In this document: positions 17,552 to 26,399 of the stretch, piece by piece
Numbering within the stretch: the first letter of the stretch is position 1
Layout: every line of letters starts with the position of its first letter
Source of the DNA: Sphingopyxis macrogoltabida
Lineage (GTDB): Bacteria > Pseudomonadota > Alphaproteobacteria > Sphingomonadales > Sphingomonadaceae
Assembly (NCBI RefSeq): GCF_001307295.1
Contig: NZ_CP012700.1
Span: 809,001-873,000 of the forward strand
Direction of reading: 5' to 3'
DNA: 64,000 nucleotides
Translations under genes and position numbers: made by a program
Notes under the pieces: model-generated
Databases searched by the model: none
Seen by the model: the letters and a program-made list of their open reading frames with translations, nothing else
What the model was told of the DNA's origin: nothing

Positions 17552-19252
17552 ATGGCCGAGCATCAGCTATTGAAGCAGTTCGCCGAAGATTATTGGGCGT
17601 TCCGTTGCGCCGAATTTCCGATCGAGGCGATCATGGCGGGCGTCGCGACCGATGCCGGAAGCCTGTTTCGCGAAGCGCCGGCGGACCATCGGCGCCGCGC
17701 CGAATGGGCCGAAGCGGCGCTTGCGAAACTGCGGACGATCGCGACAGACGGGCTCGATCCGCAGGACCGGGCGAGCTGGCTGCTCCTCGAACATGAGTTG
17801 TCGGCGCTCGTCTCGGCCGTCGCCTGCCGCGCCTATCTCCGGCCGCCGCTCTATCCGCTCGGTCCCGATTTCACCCTTTCTTACTGGGCGAACGCCACCG
17901 CGCTCGCGACCGTCGCCGACGCGCACATCTATATCGCGCGGTTGCAGACGGTCCCGGCAGCGCTGGGCGACATCCGCGCCCTGCTCGGCGAAGGCGTGGA
18001 GCAGGGCCTGCGCTATCCGCGGCTGGTGATCGAGCGCGCGGTCGAACAGGCACGCGGCATGGTCGCCATGCCCGTCGCGGCCAATGCCTTCTTCCAGCCG
18101 CTGGCGCGCACCGCCGGCCGGTCGGCGGCATGGACGGCGCTCGCCGAGGAGGGCAGGGCGGTCGTCGAGCAGGCGGTCTATCCCGCCATCCTCGCCTACG
18201 CCGATTTCATGGAGACGGTGCTGCTGCCCATAGCGCGCGACGGACTGGCCAGCACCGACGATGTCGATGGCGAGCCCTTCTATGGCCATCTGATCCGCGA
18301 ATATACGACGCTGCCGGGCGATCCCCATGATATCCATGCGCTCGGTCTGGCGGAGGTCGAGCGGATTACCGGCGAGATGCTGGCGGTGGCCGCCGACGCG
18401 GGCTGCGAGGGCGACCTTGGCGAGTTCCGCCGCCGGCTGCAGACCGACAACAGCCAGATCGCCGAAAGCGGCGAGGCGCTGCGCGAACAGATCGAGATAT
18501 TGTCGAAGCGGATCGACGCGCGCATCCCCGCATTCTTCGGCCGTTTGCCGCGCATGACCTATGGCGTGCAGAGCATCCCCGAAGCGGTCGCCGAGAAAAT
18601 GCCGCCCGCCTATGCGCAGCCCAACCCCGCCGATGGCAGCATGCCGGGGGTCCACTGGATCACCTCGATCCCCGGCAAATGCCCGCGCTATATGCATATC
18701 CCGCTCGCTCTTCATGAAGCCTGGCCGGGGCATCTCATGCACCTCGCGCTGATCCAGGAAATGGACCAGCTTCCCGCCTTCCGCCGCTTTGGCGGGCTGC
18801 GTTACTCGGCCTGTCTCGAAGGCTGGGCGCTCTATTGCGAGCGGCTCGGCGAAGAGATGGATTTCTACGACACGCCCGAAAAGCGCTACGGGCGGCTGGA
18901 GATGGAGATCTGGCGCGCAGTCCGGCTCGTCGTCGATACCGGCATCCACGCCAAGGGGTGGAGCCGCGAGCAGGGAATAGCCTATTTCCAGGCCAATATG
19001 GCGATGCCGCTCGACACGGTGACCGCCGAGGTCGATCGCTATATCGGCCTGCCGGGACAGGCGCTCGCCTATCAGATCGGCAACCTCAAGTTCCGCGAAC
19101 TGCGCGAACGGGCCGAGGTGGCGCTCGGCGACGATTTCCGCATCCGCGATTTCCACGATGCGCTGATGGCGGCGGGGCCGGTAACGCTGCCGGTGCTCGA
19201 GGCGCTGATCGACGATTGGACCGCGCGGCAGCAAGTCGCGGAGGCGGCTTGA
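17552..19252 (+). CDS. DUF885 family hydrolase/peptidase
   Basis: 566 residues from ATG 17552, preceded by GGAGAGG at good spacing (a TTG at 17531 is less likely). The diagnostic motif is LHEAWPGHLMHLA at about residues 389-401, a HExxxxH-type metal-site candidate, followed by EGWALYCERLGEEM. Family members are mostly uncharacterised, and some are reported to act as metallo-carboxypeptidases or dipeptidases. No signal peptide is seen. It lies between the GGT-like gene and the amidohydrolase, tightly spaced, so it probably processes an intermediate of the same substrate. Confidence 0.9.
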   Translation: MAEHQLLKQFAEDYWAFRCAEFPIEAIMAGVATDAGSLFREAPADHRRRAEWAEAALAKLRTIATDGLDPQDRASWLLLEHELSALVSAVACRAYLRPPLYPLGPDFTLSYWANATALATVADAHIYIARLQTVPAALGDIRALLGEGVEQGLRYPRLVIERAVEQARGMVAMPVAANAFFQPLARTAGRSAAWTALAEEGRAVVEQAVYPAILAYADFMETVLLPIARDGLASTDDVDGEPFYGHLIREYTTLPGDPHDIHALGLAEVERITGEMLAVAADAGCEGDLGEFRRRLQTDNSQIAESGEALREQIEILSKRIDARIPAFFGRLPRMTYGVQSIPEAVAEKMPPAYAQPNPADGSMPGVHWITSIPGKCPRYMHIPLALHEAWPGHLMHLALIQEMDQLPAFRRFGGLRYSACLEGWALYCERLGEEMDFYDTPEKRYGRLEMEIWRAVRLVVDTGIHAKGWSREQGIAYFQANMAMPLDTVTAEVDRYIGLPGQALAYQIGNLKFRELRERAEVALGDDFRIRDFHDALMAAGPVTLPVLEALIDDWTARQQVAEAA

Positions 19253-19257
19253 CGATC

Positions 19258-20520
19258 ATGGCCGATGCCGCGCTCGTCCTGACGAACGCGCGCGTCCTCG
19301 ATGTCGAGGCCGGCCGGCTGATCGATGGCCGGTCGGTCTTCGTCCGGGGCGGCCGGATCGGCGAAGTCTCCGACCGGCCGGAGACGCCCGACGACGGCGC
19401 GGTGATCGACTGCGGCGGCCGGACGCTGATGCCGGGGCTGATCGACGCGCATGTCCATGTCATGGTGTCGGAGCTCGACATCGGCCGATTGAAGACGATG
19501 CCGGCGACGCTCGCCGCGGTGCGCGCCGCGCCGATCCTCAGCGGCATGCTCGACCGCGGTTTCACGACGGTGCGCGACACCGGCGGCGCCGATCACGGGC
19601 TGAAGGAAGCGGTGGCAAGCGGCCCGCTGCGCGGCCCGCGGCTGTTCATCGCGGGCAAGGCGATCAGCCAGACCGGCGGCCATGTCGATTATCGCAGCCC
19701 GGTCGAACATGGCCCGGCGACCTGCGGCTGTTGCAGCGGCATCGACCTGCTCTCGCACATCGCCGACGGCGTGTCCGACATGCTGCGCGGGGTGCGCGAA
19801 CAATTGCGGCGCGGTGCCGATCATATCAAGCTGACCGTCTCGGGCGGCATCGCTTCGCCGAGCGATCCGTTCGACAGCCTCCAGTTCACCGCCGAAGAAA
19901 TCGCTGCCGCGGTGAAGGCGGCGACCGACTGGGGTGTCTATGTCTGCGCGCACGCCTATTCGGCGGCGGCGATCCGGCGGGCGCTCGAGTGCGGTGTGCG
20001 TTCGATCGAACATGGCAATATGATCGACGCACCGGTCGCGGCGCTCGCCGCCGAACGGGGCGCCTTCGTCGTCCCGACGCTCGCCACCTACGAAAGCTTC
20101 GATCAGCATGGCGCCGAATATGGCATGGCGGCGGCCGCGCTGGCGAAGAATGCCGGGGTGTTCGACGCGGGGCTGAAATCGCTCGAAACCTGCCGGTCGG
20201 CGGGTGTCGAGCTCGGCTTCGGGACCGACCTGCTCGGGCCGTTTCACGCGCTGCAGGGCCGCGAGTTCCTGATCCGCGGACAGGCGATGCCGGCGGCCGA
20301 TGTCATCCGCTCGGCCACCATCGTCAACGCCCGCCTGCTCCGGCGCGAAAATGATCTCGGCCGTATCGCGCCGGGAATGATCGCCGATCTGATCCTCGTC
20401 GACGGCAATCCGCTGGACGACCTCGGGCTGTTCCAGGACGGCGGCGCGCATATCCCGCTCGTCATTCAGGACGGGCGCATCGTGAAGGATCTCGGCATAA
20501 CAGCGGGCAAGGAGAAGTAG
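19258..20520 (+). CDS. Amidohydrolase, imidazolonepropionase/prolidase-like
   Basis: 420 residues from ATG 19258, five bases after the previous stop. Metal-binding residues of the amidohydrolase superfamily are in place: HVHVM after MPGLIDA (~64-68), Lys in HIKLTVSGG (candidate carboxylated Lys), His in CAHAYS, His in SIEHGN and Asp in GFGTDLLGP. The closest family type is the imidazolonepropionase-like amidohydrolases, several of which cleave Xaa-Pro or N-acyl amino-acid amides. It is the third gene of the GGT-like operon, suggesting hydrolysis of a cyclic or amide-capped peptide product. Confidence 0.92.
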   Translation: MADAALVLTNARVLDVEAGRLIDGRSVFVRGGRIGEVSDRPETPDDGAVIDCGGRTLMPGLIDAHVHVMVSELDIGRLKTMPATLAAVRAAPILSGMLDRGFTTVRDTGGADHGLKEAVASGPLRGPRLFIAGKAISQTGGHVDYRSPVEHGPATCGCCSGIDLLSHIADGVSDMLRGVREQLRRGADHIKLTVSGGIASPSDPFDSLQFTAEEIAAAVKAATDWGVYVCAHAYSAAAIRRALECGVRSIEHGNMIDAPVAALAAERGAFVVPTLATYESFDQHGAEYGMAAAALAKNAGVFDAGLKSLETCRSAGVELGFGTDLLGPFHALQGREFLIRGQAMPAADVIRSATIVNARLLRRENDLGRIAPGMIADLILVDGNPLDDLGLFQDGGAHIPLVIQDGRIVKDLGITAGKEK

Positions 20521-20522
20521 TG

Positions 20523-21440
20523 ATGAGTGACGATACGCCCGCCGAATTGGTGCCGGCATTGGGGCCGGCGGTCGGGATCGAAACCTTTGTCATCGAGCCG
20601 CCCGGTCTCGGCACGGCGCTGCGCATCTCGATCGCGCGCGCGATCCAGCCCGCGATCGGGGCAGGCAATGGCCCGAGCGCGGTCGTCTATGTCACCGACG
20701 CCGATTATATGTTCGGCAGCGTTGTCGATGCCGTCCGCGTCGGCAGCCTCGGCGGCGAGCTTGCTCCCGCCGTTGTGGTCGGCATCGGCTATGCCGAAGA
20801 GAAAGGCGACCTTGCCTTCGTCTCGACGCGCCGCTTTCTCGATTTCTATCGCGGGCCGCGGCGCAGCTTTTCGGCGGGCGCCTATGGCAGCTTTGAATTC
20901 GGCGGCGCCGACGCCTTTCTGGCCGCGCTGCGCGACCATGTCATCGCCGCCGTCGAGCGGCATGTCGGGGAGATCGACCCCACGCGCCGCGTTCTTCTCG
21001 GCATGTCGGCGGGCGGGCATTTCGCGGCCTACGCGATGGCAGAAGCGCCGGACCTCTTCCAAGGCTATGCTTTGATGAGCCCGATGCTCGTCGACCCGCA
21101 ATCGCCCGTCGCTGGCGCGCTGCCGCAATCGGTGGGCGACCCCGCAATAGTGCGTCTGATCGAGGAACTGCCCGAGCTGCCCGAAGGCCGGCGCGCCTTT
21201 CTGTCGGCGGGGGCGCTGGAGGAAGACCCGGGTACGATGTTCGCCGACTTTGCGATAATCAGCAATGCGTTCCGGATGCGCGCTGCCCTCGCGCGCCATG
21301 GCGTCGAAACGCAGTTTGTCCAGTTTCCCGGCGAGACGCACGGATCGGTGGCTGGCGCCGCCATCGCGCGGGCGTTGCGCTTCCTATTGCCGGTCGCGGC
21401 CGGACCTGACTGGCAAGCAGCGCTCGCCGCGACCGAATGA
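20523..21440 (+). CDS. Alpha/beta hydrolase, esterase D/IroE-like
   Basis: 305 residues, starting at ATG 20523 with GGAGAAG upstream and directly after the amidohydrolase stop. The nucleophile elbow is LLGMSAGGHFAAY (Ser ~162) and the catalytic His lies in FPGETHGSVAG. The fold resembles the esterase/enterochelin-esterase-like group (Pfam Esterase), which cleaves acyl or lactone esters. It ends 35 bp from the convergent second GGT-like gene. A role in opening an ester or lactone bond of the imported substrate is possible but inferred only from position. Confidence 0.85.
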   Translation: MSDDTPAELVPALGPAVGIETFVIEPPGLGTALRISIARAIQPAIGAGNGPSAVVYVTDADYMFGSVVDAVRVGSLGGELAPAVVVGIGYAEEKGDLAFVSTRRFLDFYRGPRRSFSAGAYGSFEFGGADAFLAALRDHVIAAVERHVGEIDPTRRVLLGMSAGGHFAAYAMAEAPDLFQGYALMSPMLVDPQSPVAGALPQSVGDPAIVRLIEELPELPEGRRAFLSAGALEEDPGTMFADFAIISNAFRMRAALARHGVETQFVQFPGETHGSVAGAAIARALRFLLPVAAGPDWQAALAATE

Positions 21441-21475
21441 AGGGACGGGGAGGGCGGCTGTCGCCTTCCTGTCGA

Positions 21476-23260
21476 TCAGAAGGCGGTCGCCTGCCCGTTG
21501 GTGTAGGTCGGCGAGATTGCGGTCAACTCGCCCGTTGCCGCGTCGCGCCGGATTGCGACCCACAGCCCCTGCGCGAAGCGCGCCTCGACCGGCTGGATGC
21601 GCTTGATTTCGAGCCCGGTGGCATCGAGCACTTCATCGGGGAACTCGCCATCGACGACGCGCAGGATTAGCTCGCGCTGGCTCGCGTCGGGCGAAATCGG
21701 CAGCAGCAGGCGCGGCGCATTCGCCGTTTGCTCAAGGTCCATGTCGAAATCGACGATGTTGAGCAGCGACTGCGTCGTCTGGTAATGCAGGCCGACCCCC
21801 ATCGACGACCAGGCAGTGTCGGGCTTGCCGTCCTTCAGGATGATCCCGACCTCGATCGGATTGGGGAGCTGCCCGCCCCGCGGCGTCGCCGCGACCATCG
21901 TCTGCATATAGGCGGCGGGGTCGCCGACCGAGACGCCGTCGACGACGATCGCGGTGCGGCCCCAGATCAGGCAATTGATCGAGTGGCAGAGCGCCGCCAT
22001 ATTGCCGTCGGCATCGACCGCGACGACGACGTCCGAATGCGTGCCCTTGGGCAGGAAGCGGATCGGCGACTGATCCTCGAGGCGCGACCAGAGGGCGCGC
22101 GCATGCTCCTTGGAAAGCCGGGCGTCGCGGTTCATCTCGATCCCGGGGAAGGTCGCCGCCTGTTCCTCTTCGGTCTCGTAGCGCATGCCGCCCATCGCGG
22201 CGCAGCTTCTCGCGAGGCGCGTCAGGCTGTCGGCCGACTGCGACCAATGGCCGCGCTCGCGGATGCCCGCGACCTCGCAGAGGTTGAGCGTTTCGATAAG
22301 GTTGACGCTGCCCTCGCACGGTTCGCCGAGCAGCGCGATCGTGTGCCCGCGGCGCTCGATCGTCACCGGGTCGGACCACACCGGCTGATAGGCTGCAAGA
22401 TCATCGAGTGTCATCCGCCCGCCATCGGCCTGGATCGCCTCGATGCATTTTGCGGCCCATGCACCTGTGTACATATAGTCGGCGCCCTCCGCAGCGACGC
22501 GGCGCAGCGTTTCGGCGAGCGCCGGCTGGCGGAAATGATCGCCCTCGACATAGGGAGTGTCGTCGGCCTTGAAGAAGACCGCCCTGGTTTCGGGAAGCCG
22601 CGCAAGGTCCTGTTTGCGAATGTCGATATAGCGCGCCAGCCCCGGCGAGACGATGAAGCCGTCTTCGGCGAGTTCGATCGCCGCTTCGAACAGCCGCGCG
22701 AACGGCAGCTTGCCATGGCGGCGATGCGCCGCCTCCAGCCCGCGCATGAAGCCGCCGACAAGGGCCGTCCGGCCTGACGGCTCGCCCGAGCCCATCATGT
22801 TCGCGATGCCGTCGCCTGCGGCGTTCAATTTGCCTGGGATCGACATCGGATCGTCCTCCCCGAGCACAGTGTTCCAGCCGGCATTGAGCGAGGTCACCTC
22901 GCCGCTGTCGCCGTCGACATGCATCAGCGCCAAGATACCGAAGAAACTGATCACCGCGCCGCCGCCGAGCACAATCTGCGCCAGCGCGGCGCTCATCACC
23001 GCGTCGACCGCCGACCCGCCCTGACGCAGCGCTTCCTCGCCGACGCGCGCCGCGAAGCCGTTGAGCGCCGTCGCGACCGCACCGCCTTGTCCGCGGCCGG
23101 CCGGATTGCCCGGCAAGGCCGCTTGCTGGATCTGCCAGAAATGGTCGCGGTCTGCCGCCGGCCAGCCCGAAGGCGCAAGGGTCTTTGCCGCACCGGCGCC
23201 GGCGCTTGCTGTCGGCGTTTCGCTGCTGCGCGCCGGACCGTCTTTCACTGCTTCAGTCAT
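21476..23260 (-). CDS. Gamma-glutamyltransferase-like Ntn-hydrolase, second paralogue
   Basis: 594 residues from ATG 23258-23260 with AGAGGA upstream. N-terminal GGT features (GQGGAVATALNGFAARVGEEALRQGGSAVDAVMSAALAQ) are recognisable. The processing-site strand reads S-D-V-V-V-A-V-D-A-D-G-N, placing Ser409 at the usual catalytic Thr position; Thr407 is two residues upstream. The protein differs strongly from the GGT-like protein at 15.8 kb, so it is not a recent duplicate. No clear signal peptide. It is convergent to the plus-strand operon, and a degenerate copy of the shared palindrome lies upstream. Confidence 0.83.
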   Translation of the reverse strand: MTEAVKDGPARSSETPTASAGAGAAKTLAPSGWPAADRDHFWQIQQAALPGNPAGRGQGGAVATALNGFAARVGEEALRQGGSAVDAVMSAALAQIVLGGGAVISFFGILALMHVDGDSGEVTSLNAGWNTVLGEDDPMSIPGKLNAAGDGIANMMGSGEPSGRTALVGGFMRGLEAAHRRHGKLPFARLFEAAIELAEDGFIVSPGLARYIDIRKQDLARLPETRAVFFKADDTPYVEGDHFRQPALAETLRRVAAEGADYMYTGAWAAKCIEAIQADGGRMTLDDLAAYQPVWSDPVTIERRGHTIALLGEPCEGSVNLIETLNLCEVAGIRERGHWSQSADSLTRLARSCAAMGGMRYETEEEQAATFPGIEMNRDARLSKEHARALWSRLEDQSPIRFLPKGTHSDVVVAVDADGNMAALCHSINCLIWGRTAIVVDGVSVGDPAAYMQTMVAATPRGGQLPNPIEVGIILKDGKPDTAWSSMGVGLHYQTTQSLLNIVDFDMDLEQTANAPRLLLPISPDASQRELILRVVDGEFPDEVLDATGLEIKRIQPVEARFAQGLWVAIRRDAATGELTAISPTYTNGQATAF

Positions 23261-23327
23261 GTCGAAATCCTCTGCCGAACGGAATCCGGTGTCGGCGAAG
23301 CTTAAGCGACGGTGCAATTGTAAATCA

Positions 23328-23339
23328 AGCACTAATGTA
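23328..23339. promoter_or_regulatory. Degenerate operator-like site D (minus strand TACA-N4-TGCT)
   Basis: Minus strand TACA-TTAG-TGCT, about 70 bp upstream of the second GGT-like gene. Its spacer TTAG resembles those of sites B (GTAG) and C (ATAG), but the second half-site has two mismatches. It lies in an AT-rich promoter-like stretch. Confidence 0.3.
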
Positions 23340-23461
23340 TAAAATTGTCTGTGTGGTAGTTTTTATAGGCTTTCCAAATGTTTGAACATCGCCCGCGCCT
23401 GACGCCGGCCCGCATCGCCGTCGGCCAAGCGGAAAGATGTAGATGTCGAAATGGGCGGAAC

Positions 23462-23537
<76 letters not shown>

Positions 23538-23618
23538 GCGCCATTTGCGCCCCCTAGAGCATTTTTCGGCCGGATGGAAACATCCGATCGCCAGAAAATG
23601 CCGCCTCGTGAAAAAGCG

Positions 23619-24491
23619 TCAGACGATGCCGAAGGTCCAGCCTTCGGTACGGGCAAGCTCGTCGGTCAGCGGGGCAGGGGACCAGCTCGCCGGCGCGGGT
23701 GCGATGGCGCGGAGCCAGGCGGCGGCGAGCAGCGCGTCGCTGACATGGTCGCTGACCGGGCCGCGGATGCCGGCGGGTGGCGAGCCGAGCGTGGCGAGGG
23801 CCGCGTCGAGCCTGGCGCCGTCGCGGATCTTGCTGCGCCCCGCGGCCATCCCGGCGGCGCGCGCGGCTAGGCTGGTGTAGATTTCGACGAGCAGCGGGCC
23901 TTGCGCGGGCACCGGGTCGAACGGCCAGAGCGGGATGCGCCCGCGCAGCCGGTGGAGCAGCCGCATTCCCGCGAGGCTGGCCTTGCCGACCTGCGCCGCG
24001 CCGACGAGGTTGAAGTTGCTGACGCTCGCCGCCTGCTTCGTCGCCCGCTGATGCTGCTCGACGATGCGCAGTCGCCCCGCGCCGGGCTCGAACAGGTCGC
24101 CGGTGTCGCCGCGGGCGTGACGGAAATGGCGCCGGGCGTCGGGATGGACGAGGAAGGCACCGATCTCGTAATGCGGTTCGCCCGCCGCCAGTCGCTCGAC
24201 CAGCGCCCACAGCCCCGGCAGGTCGGCGGGGCTTTCGTCCCAGAGGGGGAAATAGGCGCCGCGGTCGGCAAAGGCGAAGGCGGCCGAGAAGTCGAAGCCG
24301 ATCAACATGTTTTCTCTCGCCGCTGCCACCGCCTCGAGCCAGTCCAGCACTTCGGCGCGCGACCAGATATGCCCCGGCCGCACCAGCGCGGGCGCATCGC
24401 AGCCGCTCGCCACCGCCAGCGCGATCCCCGGCTGCCGGGGACCGCGCGCGCCCGACCAGTCGAGCGCGGCGAAATGGGTGAAACGGCGCAT
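23619..24491 (-). CDS. Conserved hypothetical protein, RNase-H-like (DUF429-like)
   Basis: 290 residues. It opens with FAALDWSGARG, the Asp-containing first strand typical of RNase-H-like/DUF429 folds, and contains MLIGFDFSAAFAF (second acidic strand) and a C-terminal SDHVSDALLAAAWL helix with an acidic residue, as in DUF429 proteins. A sugar- or nucleic-acid-processing role cannot be assigned. It is divergent from nfuA with a 54-bp gap. No signal peptide or membrane segment. The family placement is by pattern only. Confidence 0.75.
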   Translation of the reverse strand: MRRFTHFAALDWSGARGPRQPGIALAVASGCDAPALVRPGHIWSRAEVLDWLEAVAAARENMLIGFDFSAAFAFADRGAYFPLWDESPADLPGLWALVERLAAGEPHYEIGAFLVHPDARRHFRHARGDTGDLFEPGAGRLRIVEQHQRATKQAASVSNFNLVGAAQVGKASLAGMRLLHRLRGRIPLWPFDPVPAQGPLLVEIYTSLAARAAGMAAGRSKIRDGARLDAALATLGSPPAGIRGPVSDHVSDALLAAAWLRAIAPAPASWSPAPLTDELARTEGWTFGIV

Positions 24492-24545
24492 CGCCTGCCC
24501 CTAGCGCATGTGTGTCACCTTGCACAAAGCGCGAATGCGTCCCAC

Positions 24546-25130
24546 ATGCACCCCATGCTGATCGAAACCGAATCGACGCCCAATCCCGCGACGCTCAAAT
24601 TTCTGCCCGGCCGGGCGGTCATGGAGACGGGAACACGCGACTTCGCCAGCCCCGAAGAGGCCGAGGCGTCGCCGCTGGCGAGCGCGCTCTTCACGCTCGG
24701 CGACGTCACCGGCGTCTTTTTGGGCCGCGACTTCGTTTCGGTGACGATCGCGCCGGGTGCAGAATGGGCCGATGTGAAGCCCGACGTGCTCGGCATCGTC
24801 ATGGACCATTTCCTGGGCGGCCTGCCGCTGTTCCACCCGGCGACCGCCGGCTTTTCGGTGCCGGCCGAGGATGAGGCCGGTTTCGCCGACGACCCCGCCG
24901 ACGCCGACATCATCGAGCAGATCAAGGAACTCATCGAAACGCGCGTCCGCCCCGCGGTCGCCAACGACGGCGGCGACATCGTCTATCGCGGCTTCGACAA
25001 AGGCAATGTCTATCTGAAGATGCAGGGTGCCTGTGCCGGCTGTCCGTCGTCGACCGCGACCTTGAAGAACGGCATCGAATCGCTGCTCAAACATTATGTG
25101 CCTGAAGTCACGGCCGTTCACGCCGTCTGA
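24546..25130 (+). CDS. nfuA: NifU family Fe-S scaffold/carrier protein
   Basis: 194 residues from ATG 24546; ATG 24555 (MLIETES...) is equally plausible, as neither has a strong ribosome-binding site. The N-terminal Nfu_N domain begins [16 protein letters not shown]; the C-terminal NifU domain holds GACAGCPSS, the CxxC pair that binds a [4Fe-4S] cluster in a dimer. It delivers clusters to apo-proteins; MiaB, encoded 4 kb downstream, is a typical client. It is followed 37 bp later by the nitroreductase gene. Confidence 0.95.
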   Translation: MHPMLIETESTPNPATLKFLPGRAVMETGTRDFASPEEAEASPLASALFTLGDVTGVFLGRDFVSVTIAPGAEWADVKPDVLGIVMDHFLGGLPLFHPATAGFSVPAEDEAGFADDPADADIIEQIKELIETRVRPAVANDGGDIVYRGFDKGNVYLKMQGACAGCPSSTATLKNGIESLLKHYVPEVTAVHAV

Positions 25131-25167
25131 GGTCCCCTACCAGCCAAACCCGACAGGAGAATGCCCG

Positions 25168-25761
25168 ATGAGCGAGCCGCTTTCCGATAGCGCCCTCGAC
25201 CAACTGTTTCGTACCGCGCGCACCTATAACGGCTATCTCGACAAGCCTGTATCGGAAGCGCAACTGGTCGCGATCTGGGACCTGATGAAATATGGTCCGA
25301 CGAGTGCCAACGCCCTGCCGGCGCGGATCATCTGGTGCGTTTCGGAAGAGGCGAAGCAGAAGCTGGCGCCGCTGACGATGCCGGCGAATGCCGAAAAGAT
25401 ACTGAAGGCGCCGGTCACCGCGATCATCGCGATGGACAACGAATTTTACGAGCATCTGCCCGAACTGTTCCCGCACGCCGATGCGCGGAGCTGGTTCGTG
25501 GGCAATGCGGCGCTCGCCGAGGCGACCGCCTTTCGCAATTCGAGCCTGCAGGGTGCCTATTTCATCCTCGCGGCGCGCGCGCTTGGCCTCGACACGGGTC
25601 CGATGTCGGGCTTTGACAATGCCGCAGTCGACGCGGCCTTCTTCGCCGATCAGCCGAATGTGAAGAGCAACTTCATTTCGACGCTCGGCTACGGCGATCC
25701 CGCGAGCATTTTCGAACGTAGCCCGCGGCCCGACTTCGGCCGCTTCAACCGCATCGCCTGA
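25168..25761 (+). CDS. Nitroreductase family protein, RutE/malonic semialdehyde reductase type
   Basis: 197 residues from ATG 25168, with AGGAGA at good spacing (the nearby ATG at 25161 is out of frame). The sequence is typical of the RutE/HadB-like FMN reductases: [16 protein letters not shown] at the start, [16 protein letters not shown] (FMN contacts), a [22 protein letters not shown] segment, and the C-terminal [14 protein letters not shown]. RutE reduces 3-hydroxypropionic-acid precursors from uracil breakdown, but no rut operon is here, so the physiological substrate is open. Confidence 0.9.
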   Translation: MSEPLSDSALDQLFRTARTYNGYLDKPVSEAQLVAIWDLMKYGPTSANALPARIIWCVSEEAKQKLAPLTMPANAEKILKAPVTAIIAMDNEFYEHLPELFPHADARSWFVGNAALAEATAFRNSSLQGAYFILAARALGLDTGPMSGFDNAAVDAAFFADQPNVKSNFISTLGYGDPASIFERSPRPDFGRFNRIA

Positions 25762-25781
25762 GCGGACGTTCCGGCTCCTCG

Positions 25782-26399
25782 ATGCGGCAACTGGTCATCG
25801 ATTCGGCGAGTGAGGCCTGTTCGGTGGCGTTGCTGGAAGAGGGGGCTATTGTCGATCGCCGTCACGAGGTTATCGGACGCGGCCATGCCGAACGGCTGGT
25901 GCCGCTGATCGCCGAGCTCGAGGGTGGCGGCCGCGCCGATATGATCCTCGTCGGCTGCGGTCCCGGCAGCTTCGCCGGGGTGCGCATCGGCGTCGCGGCG
26001 GCGCGCGGACTGGCGCTCGGCTGGCAGGTGCCGGTGCGCGGCTTTTCGACCCTCGCGCTCGTCGCGGCGGGGACGGCCGATGAGCTTGCCGCGGCGGGCG
26101 GCGGCCTTGTCGTGATGGAGGGCGGCCACGGCCAGTGGTTCGTCCAGCCCTTCGCCGCCGACCTGTCGCCTTGCGCGGCGGTACGTTCGTTGCTTCCCGA
26201 CGACGCGGTGCTGATCGAGGATGCGCTTGTCGTCGGCAATCGTGCCGAACCTTTCGTTGCGCGCCGCGGTTCGGGCCGTGCCTTGTCTTCGGTACCCGAT
26301 GCGGCGGCTTTCATGCGGCTGCCCGAGGCCGCGCTGTTTGACGATCCCAGTCCGATCTATGGCCGCGCCCCCGACGCGAAGCCGATGGCGCCCGCATGA
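25782..26399 (+). CDS. tsaB: tRNA threonylcarbamoyladenosine biosynthesis protein TsaB
   Basis: 205 residues. N-terminal LVIDSASEACSVALL (ASKHA fold phosphate loop), GRGHAERLVPLIAEL, and GCGPGSFAGVRIGVAAARGLALG identify TsaB. It binds TsaD, helping to form t6A37 on ANN-decoding tRNAs. The stop overlaps the rimI start by 4 bp (ATGA), a conserved pair in proteobacteria. Confidence 0.96.
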   Translation: MRQLVIDSASEACSVALLEEGAIVDRRHEVIGRGHAERLVPLIAELEGGGRADMILVGCGPGSFAGVRIGVAAARGLALGWQVPVRGFSTLALVAAGTADELAAAGGGLVVMEGGHGQWFVQPFAADLSPCAAVRSLLPDDAVLIEDALVVGNRAEPFVARRGSGRALSSVPDAAAFMRLPEAALFDDPSPIYGRAPDAKPMAPA

